Assembly: GCA_011634665.1 (NCBI GenBank) | Contig: WAEK01000008.1 | Coordinates: forward strand, 241,501-305,500 | Direction: 5' to 3' | Length of the DNA: 64,000 bases | Origin: Mortierella sp. BCC40632 | Lineage: Eukaryota; Mortierellomycota; Mortierellomycetes; Mortierellales; Mortierellaceae | Part shown: piece after piece, positions 26,061 to 39,369 of the stretch | Position numbering within the stretch: the first letter of the stretch is position 1 | Layout of the letters: every line of letters begins with the position of its first letter | The notes under the pieces: model-generated | The model's input: the letters and a program-made list of their open reading frames with translations, nothing else | Told to the model about the DNA's origin: nothing | Databases searched by the model: none | Program-made: the position numbers and the translations under genes

Positions 26061-26941
26061 ATGCTCAAAATCGAGTTATGTTGGACAAGGGAAATCAGCA
26101 ACAATGGCATCGTCCTTGTTGTGTTTGAGGAGGTGGTGGTGAAGGAGAGGAGAGTAGTATTTTTTTTTTCTTTTCTTTTCATATTTTTTTTTTTTTCTTT
26201 ATCGATCTCCCATCCTTTTCAGACACACACATACACAAGCCTTCACACTCGCCTATTGACTCCTCTTTGTCGGCCCGTCTGCTGTTGAATCCCATCCTCC
26301 CTCCCCCTCCCCCCTTTCTCTGCTCCTCCAATCGATCGCCTTGTCGCTTTCTTATTTGTTTATGGTATGTACCACATGAGAGAGGGAGGAGGTTGTTTGG
26401 TCATGCCACAGCAGCTGGACATCCTAGATGACATTGTACTCCACCGGTCCAATTCGGATCGATTTCTTTTTTTTTTTTTTTTTTTTTTTTATGACTTTTG
26501 GAACGCCTCATAGGTCATGCGTCGTCTTGGCAAAGAATGTCGTCAAGCCGAGATATATGGACGACAAAAAAAAAAAAAAAATTAGCCGGCATTGTTTTGT
26601 GCCGTTCGTAGTTCCTAGTACGCGTTTTTTTTTCTTTTGCATATCTGCATCTGGTACAAGCCAACACGGACCCTTCCCTCCCAATGCTCTTTTGTCGGCT
26701 TTATGGGAAAACTCAGCGAATGAGATAATAGAAAGTAAATATGTTTGTGTGTGAGAACAAGAAGGGGAAAGGGGGGCAAAGAGAGAGAGAGAGAGAGAGA
26801 GAAGAGAAAAGTGCGTCAAGAGCGAATTTGTCATCTCATTTCGGCGATTACGCTAACTTTGGTGTTTTTTCTTTTTCTTTTTTGCAATCCTACGGTATCC
26901 CTTGTACTATAGCTCACGATCTCCCTCTCTCCCATCAACCC

Positions 26942-26964
26942 CGAACGCGAACGCGAACGCGAAC
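26942..26964. repeat. GAACGC hexanucleotide repeat
   Basis: Nearly four tandem copies of a GC-containing hexamer (CGAACG phase). It stands out because most local repeats are dinucleotides or homopolymers. Confidence 0.75.
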
Positions 26965-27050
26965 CAAAAGAATAGTGAGGTAATGGTCATGCGTAAAAGG
27001 GCATGAAAATGTAGGAGAGCACACCATCACACCAAATTATACAGTAGCAA

Positions 27051-27052
<2 letters not shown>

Positions 27053-27100
<48 letters not shown>
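27053..27100. repeat. GA microsatellite
   Basis: A pure (GA)n run of about 46 bp in the gene-poor interval. Confidence 0.9.
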
Positions 27101-27102
<2 letters not shown>

Positions 27103-27425
27103 ACACATTGGTAAGAGAGTAATAATAACCGTAGACTCCTACAACCACGAGAGTGCACTCGTGCAGAGCACCTTTGCTAGCCAACTCAGGGTCGGCAAAA
27201 GGGCTAGAGGAGGAGTTTTGGTCTAGAGATACTTTTTGAGCAAAGGGGGAGGGGGGGAGGGGGAAGAAGGTCCAGAACTGACAGGCACAACTTGAGGTTC
27301 TCTTCAGCGCTCAATTCTACTTTTACTTCCTCCTTTATCTTTCATTTTTTTTTTTTTTTTTTTTCTTTCTTTTTTCTTTCTTGAACTGACTGTATCGTTC
27401 ATTTCTCTTTTACTCTCTTTCTCTT

Positions 27426-27462
<37 letters not shown>

Positions 27463-28975
27463 GTAAATGTATACGAAATGTATGTTTTGGGCGGCGAGAC
27501 CTGAAAACGTGGAGGGAGAGGGAGCAAACTGAGAGGATGGAGAGAGAATGAGACTGAAACCAGGAACACTTGAGCAGAACTCTTTATTTTATTTTTTTTT
27601 TCCTCCGACGGACCAACGCTCTAGAGTCCTTTTACTTTGGGCGTCGCCTATTCTTTATTTCTTTCTTTATCATCAAGTTCTCTCTCTCTCTCTCTAACCC
27701 CCTGTACGCTACGGTCTGTACTTTGTCTGTCCATGTCTCGTATTATCACTTCCCTCCAAGTCCAACAAGTGACATGCTCCGACCCTGCAGTGTTCCCGAA
27801 GATTCTATTCCGCTCTCCCTCTTATCAAATGCTTGGTGTCGTCAATAATTGGGTGGTCCAAGGTGAACGCATCTGAAGAATGACGGCAGTAATGATGGAG
27901 ACAGGGACAAAAAGTCGTAGACTTGGGGGAGTGGGCGATACAAAAAAGAACCAAAAAAAAAAAAAAGGTATATAGAAACGTTCCAAAAGAATTTTTCAGG
28001 AACGCCGAACCCATTTTTTTTTCTCTTCCCGATCCTAAAGCCTCTCACGTTGCCTCGGGAAGAGAGGTACAATGAAGAGTACGGTTGGATGTACACTTCT
28101 CTTTTTTGTTTTCCTAGATGACGATTACCTCTCCTCCTCCCCCCTATCCCTTCCCTACTCTCTTCTACTCTGCGTGCAAACAACACGCATGGCAAAGGAC
28201 AAATGAGGCAATTATGGGCGTTTGCTCGTGCGGCAGTGCGTGGGCACTCTTCCCTCGTTTACAGGGAAGGGAGGGGGAGAGCGAGGATGCCCTTATTCTT
28301 TCTCACACAGCAGAAGAGGCCCAAGGCTCGGATGGTGCTCTGATTGGTTGGAGGATAAATTTCTACCCATTCTTTTTTGTTCTCTCGAGCCAGTTTCTCT
28401 CTCGCCTCTCTGTCGTCTCTCGTCCCCACACACACACACACATACATTCTCAGGAAGGAAAGTGGATGAAGACATGTGGGAGAGAGACTGAAAAGAGCTG
28501 AACACAATAATCATCATTGTGATAATTATGACAGTAACAGATGTGCGCCCAAATGAATAGGAGCTAGGAAGACATGGCAGTCTCTTACTTTGTCTATATC
28601 TTTTTATCCGCCCGAGTATTCTCATTGCTTTTCTTTTCTCTCTTTCTCTCTCTCTCTCTACCTGTTTTTTTTTTTTTTTTTTTTTTTTTTTCTTGTTTTT
28701 CCCTTGGTTTTCTTCCATCGGATCCCACTTCCGCTCTTCGCTCTCTTTGCTCTTGTGGACGAGTCGGGCGAGTCCCAATACAACAACAAAGAGGCCATCG
28801 TTTAAGGTTAAGGTAAACGAGATTGCGTTAGGCAGTCGGTTCTGAGGCTTAGAGTACGTTTCAAAGGGAGAGTAGCCCTAGTGAAGAAGGTGAGAGAGTC
28901 AGACAAAGAGAAAAGCATCATTTTAGAGGCAAGGGAGGGGGGGAAAAAAATAGTTCTTTGTACACCCAAACCTAT

Positions 28976-29012
<37 letters not shown>

Positions 29013-29137
29013 TTCGGATCCAGCTTCCGTACCATGATACAATAATAGGTCGTTCCCAGCACTTTCACCAGGAGATAGAGAGAACAAGAGTGAAAGAAGT
29101 ACCAGAGCCGTCCCTTGTGTTCTCTTACCCATCTTCC

Positions 29138-29138
<1 letters not shown>

Positions 29139-29233
<95 letters not shown>
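29139..29233. repeat. Compound A(n)(GA)n tract
   Basis: A poly-A run of about 35 passes directly into (GA)n of about 60 bp. The same junction recurs at 29516, 31369 and 33597, always in this orientation. Confidence 0.9.
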
Positions 29234-29236
<3 letters not shown>

Positions 29237-29515
29237 AGAAGAACACACAGCTGTACCAGAGAAGTGCACCACACGGAGCGGTCAAAAATGAAGAGGACAC
29301 AAAAAAAGATTAAGACAAGGTAGTGTGATGTACAAAAAAAAAAGGGACCTTGATAGGCCCAGAGCGGGGATACTATACAGGCGGCATATTTTATTTTTTC
29401 TGCAGACCAAAATGAAGGGGGGGAGTAGAGGAGGAGGGAGCAAAGGAGAGGAGGATTCAGATACATGACCATCCGAGGACCATGAGAGGTCGGTGGTATA
29501 CAGGAAAAAGGAAAG

Positions 29516-29644
<129 letters not shown>

Positions 29645-29730
29645 TCTCTACAATGATACATGACAAAAAGTCGTGTAGAACAACCGTTCTCATCTCAACA
29701 AATAAAAGTACAGCAACTTCCTTTCTCCTC

Positions 29731-31378
29731 CTAGTCTAGACTAAGCGAAGCCTGGCGTCCCGCAACAACCCAAGGGTGGTCACGAAGTTGACGTGCAGTC
29801 GGTCTTTTCGAGCCCTGAGTTTGTAATAACCACCGGACCAGGCTCTTGGCCTCATCTGAAACCGGGTCGACGCCCCTCATCTTTGGCACTACCATGACGG
29901 GTGCATCGTCATTATGATCACTGCTCTGTTCCGTAGACTCTGTAGCGGTGGTGGTCGAGTCCGACATGAGCGTTGATCCTGAATTTGTTGCTTTGGTTGT
30001 TGTTCCTGCACTATCAGTCGCGGCTGCCTTGAGTAGGCTAGAGCGACTAGGCTGCCTCTTGATACTGCTGAGGACAATTTTCTCGCCAGGGAATCCAAAC
30101 TCGGCTTGAGCAATCATGGTCAAGAAGCTCTTGCGACTTATGCCTGGCCACATGTTAAAAGGTAGGAAGCCGACCAGGAGAGCATAGAGAAGTACACCCA
30201 GAGACCAAATGTCAGCCTGTTTTCCGTCATAAGGTTGGCCAAGGATAATCTCGGGTGCGGCATAGTCCTCTGACCCACAGCGAGTCGTCAGCAATGGTGA
30301 GCCAGGCTCGACTATTTTGGCGAGACCAAAGTCAGTCAGCCTAACCTTTGGTCGCAACGGCGCGCTTGTCCTTGGCTCCAGTAGCACATCTAGAATGTGA
30401 CACGCACGAGAGAGTAGGGAAAAAAAAAAAGTTAGCGAGAGCAATCAAGCAACAGCCCAATTACACCAAGGGTATTTCGTGACACCATCATGACTCTCTC
30501 TCTCTCTCTCTCTTTCTCCTCTCATCTAAAAAAATCTCTCGCAACTAGTTCACGGACGGCGTGAATGTTTTCTGCGAAGCAGAAAAGCATCTGCTGCAGG
30601 GACGTGGAGTTGTCCGTTGGATCCCATCTCTGCTGTGTTTCCCCCTGTTCTAACAAACTCACGCGTCAGCCTCGTTCTCCTCAGCCAGCCACAGTTGCCT
30701 CCTTTCTCTCTCTCTATCAATCCTCACAGCCCTCCGAAGTGTTGTCCCTCTAAAGCTATTGAAATTATTAGCGAAAAAGAGCGCTCCTGCATGAAAAAAA
30801 AAAAAAAAAAAATGCCCCTCGTTGAATAGAATCTTGATCTTCCAGAAACGTGCCTCTCCACTCACTCACTCACTCAATTGCACTCTCTTCCTCTCTAGAC
30901 AGAGTAAAGTGACCTTGCGCATCCAATCGTAGCCTCCCAATAATGTCTGTCGTCCTGAGCACGCGCATCTCTCGCCTAGTCTTCATTCAGCCACTTACTC
31001 TCAGGTTTCAAGTCCCGGTGAACAATGTTGCGCTCGTGCAGATGATCCACGGCTATAGTTTCAAGAGCATCGACAAGGTAAAGGAGCGTGAGAACACAGC
31101 AAAGTACGGGGGGAGAGAGAGAAAAAAGACAAGGGGGTGGAAAGATGAGATCCTTTGGGCCCTTACCGTCCACAATTTGGGCAAAGATGCACTGCATATC
31201 AGCTTCAGTTGCTTGTGGGCGTTTGTCAGAGACAAAGCCAAAAAGTTCGCCTCCAGAGACATAGTCCATGACGATGCATACCTGGAGCGAGGTCTCGACC
31301 ACTTCACGGAATCCAATGATGTGAGGGTGTTGTATTGACTATATTATTTGACACCAATCGGACAAAGAAGAAAAAAAA

Positions 31379-31432
<54 letters not shown>

Positions 31433-33230
31433 GAGGCTGAAGATGTAAGCAAGAGTATCCCTGGGGTTCTTATTACTTTTTTTTTTTTTTTTTTTTTTTG
31501 GGACAGTCAGCGCAATGCTCACTACACATCTCAGGCAAAGCTTCACACAGAGCCATGTGCACATGGGCAAAAGAGAGGAGAGAGAAAGAAGAAAGAAAGG
31601 AGGTGGGGGGCATCATTCCGCATTTGATTGCACTCTCCTCCTCTTCCTCCTCCTTCTCCTCTTTTGTGCCCTGCGCTGGAATCCGAAAAGGCGTCGGAAT
31701 AGGGGAGAGCCAGAGAGATCATGTGAAATGAACCAGTGTGGAGAAGGAAATAAATAAACGATCAAATCGAGTCACCCCGAAACAAAAGGAGAGAGAGACC
31801 CTCTTTACCTTGAGGAGATCCGATTCACGGCGCACACTGATGCCGAGTCGGTCGCTGGACTGGATCTTGGCCCGGCTCATGACCTTAATTGCCACGTGCT
31901 CACCTGTCCTCGTGTCCACAGCCTTTTTCACTTCCGAAAAACTACCCTGTCCTATACTGTGCAGCAGCTTGTATGGTCCCACCGAGTTCTTGAGTCCAGG
32001 ATAAATCTTGCGTTGACCACCTGTCGACGTTGACAGGATGGACGATTGTCCATCGCTCGTCAATTCCCTGTCTTGATCCGCCTGTAAAGTTGTTGTTGTT
32101 GTTGTCAAGGTCGATGCCTCTGCTTTGAGGCAAGAAGCAGGAGCCAAGGGTGTTAAAGAGGCAGCAGTCGCTGCAGAGGAACCACTCAAAAGGCCCGAAT
32201 GGGCCACGGATACAGTGGGATCCTTGAATGGATTGGTAATGGACGAATGGTTGGATCGGACCAGTGGAGAAGGAAGGTTTGAAAAAAGGCTAGACTGTGA
32301 GCTTGATGGTGTCAGAAGCGGATTACTATGGTGCAGAGTGCCCGTGCCATACGCTGGCGATTGCGGCTCCTGTCCAAAGAAATTGCCTGTATAGGATTGG
32401 TGTGGATGCTGATGCTGGAGAGGATGCTGGTGTTGGTGAGGATAGTGAGGATACAGAGGAGGAGGATGTGACTGGAGAGGTGACATGGACAGTATGGCTG
32501 GCGCTGGTGAGGCGTGGGAGATCATTGATATGGCAGCTGCAGAGTTTTTACTAGCTGCAGGATGATGTGGTTCTGAAGAGAGCACTCCTTCTTGTCCACC
32601 CACTCCAACACCCGTACTCATTGTCGACACGGAAGCAGTAGTATGGAAGTCGTTACCAGGCTGCTGTGATGAGGGTGAGGTCGTAAAGATGTTGGTGCCG
32701 TGGTTTGAGTGGGCTTGCGTGTATGAGAGTGACCGCACGTGGTGCGGATACGACACTGGAAGGGATGTGAACCGGGTCTTGGTTTGCGAAGGGTCTTGGC
32801 CGTCGCCTGACTCGACTGTCAGCATTGGCGCATACTGTTGCTGCGGCTGCGGCTGAGTCTGGATAAAGAGCACAGGGGGTGGTAACCGTACCGGTGCAGT
32901 CGTGGATGGACCCGTCAGTGCTGATGGGGACGGGGACAAGGACGGGGATGAGGACAAAGACGGGGGCGACTTTGGCATCGGTGCGAGCCGTGGCGGAGGC
33001 CGGGGTGTGGGCGTGGCGGTCGCAGTGTTGTAAAAGGTCTCGTCCCAGTGGGGAGTTGGTGGGTCGTCTGGGGTGATAGGCTGGGCTGAAGACGGTGAGG
33101 TGAGGGTGGGAACCAGGGCATCGTCGCTGTCAGACTGTTGTTGGTCAAGGCGAAAGGTGGGGTTGCATGCTATGACGGGTTTTGTGGGATGGTCGATCCG
33201 CGACCGGAATGAACTCTGGTTGGAAGCCAT
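29731..33230 (-). CDS. CAMK-like serine/threonine protein kinase
   Basis: Four exons, 31809-33230, 31167-31338, 30999-31052 and 29731-30389, give 768 residues. The ATG at 33230 has a good context (GCCATGG). The first ~410 residues are disordered (Pro/Ser/His/Gln-rich). The catalytic domain follows: glycine loop IGQGSFSEV near 421, ATP-binding Lys in VAIKVM near 442, HRDLKPEN at 543-550 (spanning the exon 3/4 join), DFG at 569-571, and an activation segment ending CGSEDYAAPE, with the QADIWSLGVLLYALLVGFLPF motif typical of CAMK/CAMKL kinases. Exon 3 is only 54 nt yet carries the catalytic loop. A Ser/Thr/Ala-rich insert of about 70 residues interrupts the C-lobe before the final DEAKSLVRWLLQ...RPTARQLRDHPWV helix. 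All catalytic residues are present, so it should be active. No regulatory domain is recognised, and the exact subfamily and substrate are unknown. Confidence 0.88.
31369..31427. repeat. Compound A(n)(GA)n tract inside a kinase intron
   Basis: A poly-A run of about 18 followed by (GA)n of about 40 bp. On the gene's own strand this reads (TC)n-T(n) and lies about 30 bp before the intron 1 acceptor (TATAG at 31339), so it may act as an extended polypyrimidine tract. Confidence 0.8.
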
Positions 33231-33596
33231 GGCAGGAAAAAAGTGTGTGAAGGGAGTCACCACGGAGACGAGAGACGTGGAGCGGGCGGGGAATCAGAAA
33301 AACCTCGTTTTTTTTTTTTTTTTTTTTTTTTTTTTGGAGAGGATCGGATAGGAGGTGGAGTAAAGTAGGAGCAAGCCGACAACGCAGGTTGATGAAGAGA
33401 GGCAGCAGGCGACAAAAGGCCGGTTGATGGTGGAGTGGGAGCCCGAAGATAGAAGGAGAAGGAGGAGGCGGGAGAGGAGGAAGAGAAGGCAGAAGAGGTG
33501 GAAGAGGTGGAAGGAGGCAAGGATCATCAGAACGAGGATGTGGGTGGATTTGATGGATCTGAAGGAAAAAAAATCCGGAGCCATGACCCCGAATGA

Positions 33597-33709
<113 letters not shown>

Positions 33710-35939
33710 GACAAGGCGGGCAGAGCAAGGCAAGGTGACCTATTTGTACCTGCGGGGAAGCGGATTGGTCAGCTCACCCTCTCTCTCTCTCTCCCCACTT
33801 AAGGAAAGGGTCGAGCGGACAAAGACTGGTTGTCAACTCGACTCCACAAAGCAAACAGAGAAAGAGATGCGCCCTCTTCACCATTCGCTGGACGCCACTT
33901 GATGCCATTCGTCTCCGCCATGCATTCGCGCCGTCCATGCCCTCACGCCTTCCAACCTGTTCTCACACAGCACCTTATTCTCAAGCAAATAAAAATAAAC
34001 ATTGTCCGTCTTTCACCGACGCCGACTCTGTCTAGTGCCTGTGGGCACAGGAGAAAGGAGAAGCGGTCGCAGCAGGGTCTTACGAAAGCACAGGAGAACA
34101 TTAAGAAAAATAAGTGCCCTTTTCTACTAAACTCCACATCCTGCTTCTGCTCTTTCCTTGCTCGCTATTACCTCGTCAGCTTCATCTGTGTGCAGAAAGC
34201 GCGTGCAGCCGCATCTGGCGCCAGGTGACTCAGCGTGTGTAGGAGAGGCAAATGAAAGGGTGTTGGTGTGTCTGATGCAAGGGTGCGCATGTCGCTGCTT
34301 CGACATGTGCTCTCTTTCGGCTCTCTTTCTCTCGCTTTCTCGCTTTCTCGCTTTCTCTTACCTTCTTTCTCTCCGCTCGTCCTCTCTGGTTTGTCCGCTT
34401 TCATCCGCTTGACCGGGCTTCCTCTTGGGTGGAAGTTGAGTTGAGTGTGCAATCATTCTCCGGTCGGGCGCTGTGGCCAAGAAGGGAGTAGGAAACAAAG
34501 GCGAAGGATCTGTCCGGGACTCATTCTCCCAGCCACGCGCTGTGATGTCTCTTTGCCGGACGAAGAGAGAAGATGCCGTCTCCGATGAGTGAGCACTTCG
34601 GAGGTGTTTCCTATACAATCCACCCACCTGCCAGGGAAATCGATCAGAGCCATGGGTCATTGGGCGCATCAGTAGCCGAAAAGAGAGACCAGCTCGATTG
34701 AGTTGATCACTTGCCTTCCATTGCCCACCTTGCTCTCACCCCCACAAACAGGCTCGTTGTCCAGAATGCCAGTACTTGTAATGTCCCTCGACAATCCCTC
34801 AGCCCGCGCCTTAATTGTACCTTTGCGTCTTTACGCTGTATAGCCAATAGTTCTGGACCCTGACCGGAATGCGCATTTGACCCCCATCTTCCTTCCTCCA
34901 GGAAGTATCTCTCGAGTAAGCGTACCAAGACAAGAGACAAATAGCAAACATAACTGATAATACGAGCGTAGACAAGAAGAAGGGAGCAAAGAAAAGAAAA
35001 AAAGAGAAAGAGTGAGTGTGAGAGTGAAGGGACAACAAACCGGAATCGCTACAAAGAGCTTCGCCCTTTTGTTCTCGGTCCTGCTTATAGTTTTGGCTCT
35101 AAACTTCTCCCGATCCGTATACCACACAGATGGACCCTGTTGGTGTGCACTTTTCCCACGGTCTACTGCAGATCGACTGGTACCCCAACAGGGCCAATAC
35201 TCTACTCAGGTACAAAATATTAATGCAAGGATTTAGTCTTTCCTGCAAAAAGGTGCCTTGGTCATCCTCTCTATCTACCCATTGTTCGTTGGTCCCCCTT
35301 CCATGTCTACCCACATTGACTTGCTTGTTTCGGGCAGAGGTGCTTGTTATTGTCATTCAAGCTGAATACTCCCCCCCTCCCCTCCTCTTCCGATTGGTTT
35401 CCCTAAATTTCAATTGAATGCATCACACACTCGTTGGCGAAGCATTTCGAATCCTTGTCTACACCCTTGTCCAAAGCATCGGATGTCTGCTTCACATTCA
35501 CTGCTTTCGTCTTGGACCGAGTCAAGCATCCTACTCTTCGGCAAGATGGGAGACGGCCAAGCTGAATCTCAGCATAGGCATTTGATCATCTCTCTGACTG
35601 GACTCAGACCCCTGACATCCGAGAGCCCATCTGGCCCTTTTATATATCATGGTTGTGCTTGAAAGAGCAGTAGCTCGAAAACTAATTAGAAAAGGCTAGA
35701 GTGACTCATGGGACCATCTCCTCTTCCGTTCCCAGTACCTCTGTGCAATACCATTTTGACTGAGATGCATCGTCGCCTCATAGTCGTACATGTTTATTTG
35801 TTGTTGCCATCTGGCTATCTCGACTTTCCCGAAGCTTTTCCAAACCTATCTTAGTTTGCATTTAACTTGGCAAACAAGATGAAGAGATGATCCGTAATCT
35901 TGATTGCTGTTGCGCCCCTGTCCTACATTCGCTCGTCTT

Positions 35940-35975
<36 letters not shown>

Positions 35976-37243
35976 GGTGAGTTGAACATCGTGAAGAGAA
36001 GCAACCATACACCCGCAGCAAAGGAAGCATCAGTAAGGAATCCAAAAAGCATACACAAATAACTACTCATCAACTGTTTCTTACCCGAGGAAAATGAGCG
36101 GGTGGGGGGGGGGCACAAAACCATGCTTCCTTCTAAAAAGGACTGACCAAGGAACCTCGTTGCTAGTGTCCATGCTTTGTCCAAAGAGAGTGGGAAACCT
36201 GGTGGATACGAAAAATTGACCTGACCGAGTGCTCAGCTACTACCATTCAATCAAAAGGATTACATGAACAAACAAATAAAAACAATGCAAACCATTCTGC
36301 GCTTGGTTGGGGCGCCCAGTTTATTCACCATTCCTCTTAACTATATTTACTCTTCGGAAGAACAATTCTACCTACTTAGCCGCCCCAGGCACAGTCTGAA
36401 TGGCCTATCCCCTTGCTTACCTGACCTAAAAATCGCGATCCATTGATGTGTAACCGTCCTGCTAAGAGTCTATCAACTATAGTAGACTGACAAGATCAAA
36501 GCACTGTATCTTCAATAGAGATTCGGTGTAAAACCAACGAAGACATGGGCAAAAGCATGATAGAACAGACACTAAGGACGCTTGCCATTGTTGAAAAATG
36601 ATGAGCGCACGTGGGAATCATACCAAGACTTCAGCTTCATACTGGCTTCAACAATCACGTTACTTGCTAGGAAGTCTATCAACAAGAGAGAGAGAGAGAG
36701 AGAGAGAGGCAGACACTTGGATCCAATTTCCTTATGGCCAGGCTATTGGGATCAGTACAGGGCATGGATAACCCGATCGTTTTCTTGGGCCCCCCTCGAT
36801 ACCACATAAAAGAAAAGTCTGTAGACCGTGCTTTTCGAGATAACCACTGTCCTCTCTATGGTCATTTTCATGGCACTGGGGCTCGCTTACATTTTACCAA
36901 CAAAAGTCACCATCAATAGAAGAGCAAGCAAAAATGCCCTCTGGTAGACTGACTTGCTCAGAGGCTGATGGAGTCCACATTCATCGCTTCAGGATAGACG
37001 GTTGATGGAGAGATATGCGTATGGCTAAGCGAATGAGCAGATCCTACATTTTAGTGGAGCCAATCCTAGCGAGTCCATGGTTGATGAACCTAATAAAAAC
37101 ACTAGTGAAAGTCGGCGTTTTACTCTAGAGTCTCTACGCCCTTCTCACCTCATGTATTAGCACAAGAGTATCCTCTCAGCAATCATTCACCGAAATTTAA
37201 GCTAGCCGCTCATTCAGCAGTTAACAGGGAGTAGTTGCCGGTT

Positions 37244-37244
37244 G

Positions 37245-37282
<38 letters not shown>
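37244..37282. repeat. Poly-T run
   Basis: An uninterrupted T run of about 39 in the gene-poor stretch before the array. Confidence 0.9.
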
Positions 37283-37284
<2 letters not shown>

Positions 37285-38006
37285 GAATGATTAGCCGGTT
37301 AAAAGTCTGTTGAACCGACCGTGGTTCATCGGAGACTGGATAGACATATCAGAAGCTTACAGATTTCACCACAGCAGTCCAAATAAGGAAGTGAATACTC
37401 TGACTGATAACAGAGCCATTGGATCACATCTCCCATGAGCATAGAAATAGTAAAAGGGGTCCATGATAGTTAAAGTGATATCCTCAGTGTTGACAAATCG
37501 ATCCTCACAGTTCAATGAATTGATACTCTATATCTAGCTATGACTACGTGTTGCCTTATTGGACAAAGTCCTAGTTTTTTTTTTTTTTTTCAAGCCGAGA
37601 AAAAAAAAAAAAAAAAAAAGCGAATACTCGATTGTTCTGAACTTTCCCGTCTAGTGATACCACTACTTCTCTTCCTTTGATCTTTCTCAAGTTACTAGAA
37701 GGAAAGAACGGCAGTAACGAGATGTGGAGATACTCTTCATCGCATAAATTTCCTTTCTCTGTGCGTGGGAACGCCGAGAGGGGGACCCATAAAAGGATCA
37801 CCGACATTGGAGAATGAGGATGAGATTCTATCTATCGAACTTTCTTCTTGAGATTCCTCGCCTAGCTTCACTTTTATCCTTCGTCGAGCGACTTCTTGCA
37901 TCGATTTGATATTATCCTAATTTATTTCAAATGTAAAAAGAAAAGGTACAGGACTAAACTTTCTTGGTCCACTGGGGTTGTGACTCTTGGGATAGTTTCC
38001 TTTCAA

Positions 38007-38546
38007 CTAGTAAAAACGACCAGTCTTCTGGTAGAGGAGATGGTGCTGGCGTGGCTCCTTATAGTAATATAGGACAGGAATAAGTGACCACGCCTGATCC
38101 GATGTCTTTTGAGGACTTTCAAGAGAAATCATTTCACTTCCCTCTAATGGCTGAGCAGCAACTAGACTCTGTCCCTTGTAATAATCTGTAGTCTCGATAG
38201 CGAACTTGCCGTCGCTCGACTGGTTCAACACTCATTTGCATGGCTCTGGCGAGAGTGTCACAAGCGTGCCGAGCAGCACTGTTCCCTTAAAAGAAAGATA
38301 AAGATTGGAACGTACGTTTCTGATAGTGAATTTCTTGCCTCCTGCGCGGACATCATGCCATTATTGCGTCTTTGATGGGTAATCCCAAGGAAGGAGAGAA
38401 ACTTCTTTTTGAAACTCATTGCTTTCAGTAAGATATAATCCTTCAAGTTGAAGCTGGAAGATCCCTTCCTCGAGTTAGAAGGCAGCACAGACTTGAATGG
38501 TGACTACCAAGAGAGCAAAAATAAGAGTCGTGGAGCGAGCCAACAT
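38007..38546 (-). pseudogene. Array copy A: secreted beta-trefoil protein, broken by three stops
   Basis: The 540 bp align codon for codon with copies B and D, with no frameshift, but three in-frame stops interrupt it. The first comes directly after the signal peptide (MLARSTTLIFALL...VCAAF then TAA). The second replaces the residue before the conserved Trp-His (TQ-stop-WHD). The third (TGA) sits at the conserved Trp of the EPLVWVLN motif. The C-terminal tail EPRQHHLLYQKTGRFY is intact. The TATA box found 110-135 bp upstream of copies B-E is not recognisable here. Nonsense mutations without indels suggest fairly recent inactivation, although readthrough or sequencing error cannot be excluded from sequence alone. 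Confidence 0.8.
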
Positions 38547-38639
38547 GCTTGATCGGAGACTTGTGTATTTGAATGTGTTTATCAATAAGGTGAAATCTTA
38601 ACTCGGAGTCGGCCTCCATTTCTTAACCAGATCCGTTTA

Positions 38640-39000
38640 CTTTCCATTAGTCCCGAGACAACTACAGGCATTCTCTTGCACAAAAATAAGTCGCTGTAGT
38701 CCCGTAACGACGAAATTGGATGTAGAGATCAGCGACAAAAGTTACAGATTAAATGCAGTGATAGTATTATCTACCTCTCCAGACTCGCAGACCATAAATG
38801 ACTTACAGGCTGGTGGTTGTTTTCTCCATGACCGAGTAATGGCCATGGTAAGGGGTCAATTGCTTTGCACTGTCGACTTGTCACTCAGCAAGGTCTAGTT
38901 CATTCCAAGGTCACGCGCTGAGGTATTTGTGTCTACATCCTTCTATCAGCACTCAAGGCGCTTGACTATGTGGTCAAAAAAATCCGGCCTAGAAAGGTAA
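38640..39000. repeat. Conserved upstream module, copy 1
   Basis: This sequence upstream of copy A resembles that upstream of copy D (44165-44690) and, in its first ~95 bp, copy B (40205-40300). Shared landmarks are CATTAGTCC followed by a GACAACTAC-like block, a GGATGTAGA-like block, GTTTTCTCC.TGACCGAGTAAT and GCTTGACTATGTGG. It is divergent but clearly homologous by eye, and probably carries duplicated regulatory or flanking DNA. Confidence 0.65.
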
Positions 39001-39369
39001 GAATGCTGTCCTCAGATCGCGCAAAACCATTTCTTCTGCAGGTACCCGCAGGTAGCCAACTCTGACGTGAATACTACCTAATGTACATGTGCTTTGAACG
39101 CGTTGTCCCCCCCTGCTATTCATCCAAGAAAGGACCACTGGTACTGGAGAATGAGGACAACATTTTTTCTATCAAACATTCTTCTCACGAGCCTTTACTT
39201 AGTCTGACCCTTATCCCTTTAATCGGGTCTTAGATCGCGACTTCTTGCATTGGTTTGATAGTCCTGGTTTATTTGAAGTTTAAAACGAAAAGATTCAGGA
39301 CTAAACACCCCTAGGTTCATTGAGATTGCGATTTTCAGAGGATAGTTTCCTATCAACTAGTAGCAACGA

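Noticed and set aside
33230..33263. Kinase start 11 codons further upstream
   Set aside because: The upstream codon is GTG. The ATG at 33230 has a strong context.
36608..36620. CGTGGGAA, a match to the CSL-binding consensus
   Set aside because: An 8-mer is expected about twice in 128 kb of strand by chance. It lies in a gene-poor stretch and is not near the CSL gene.
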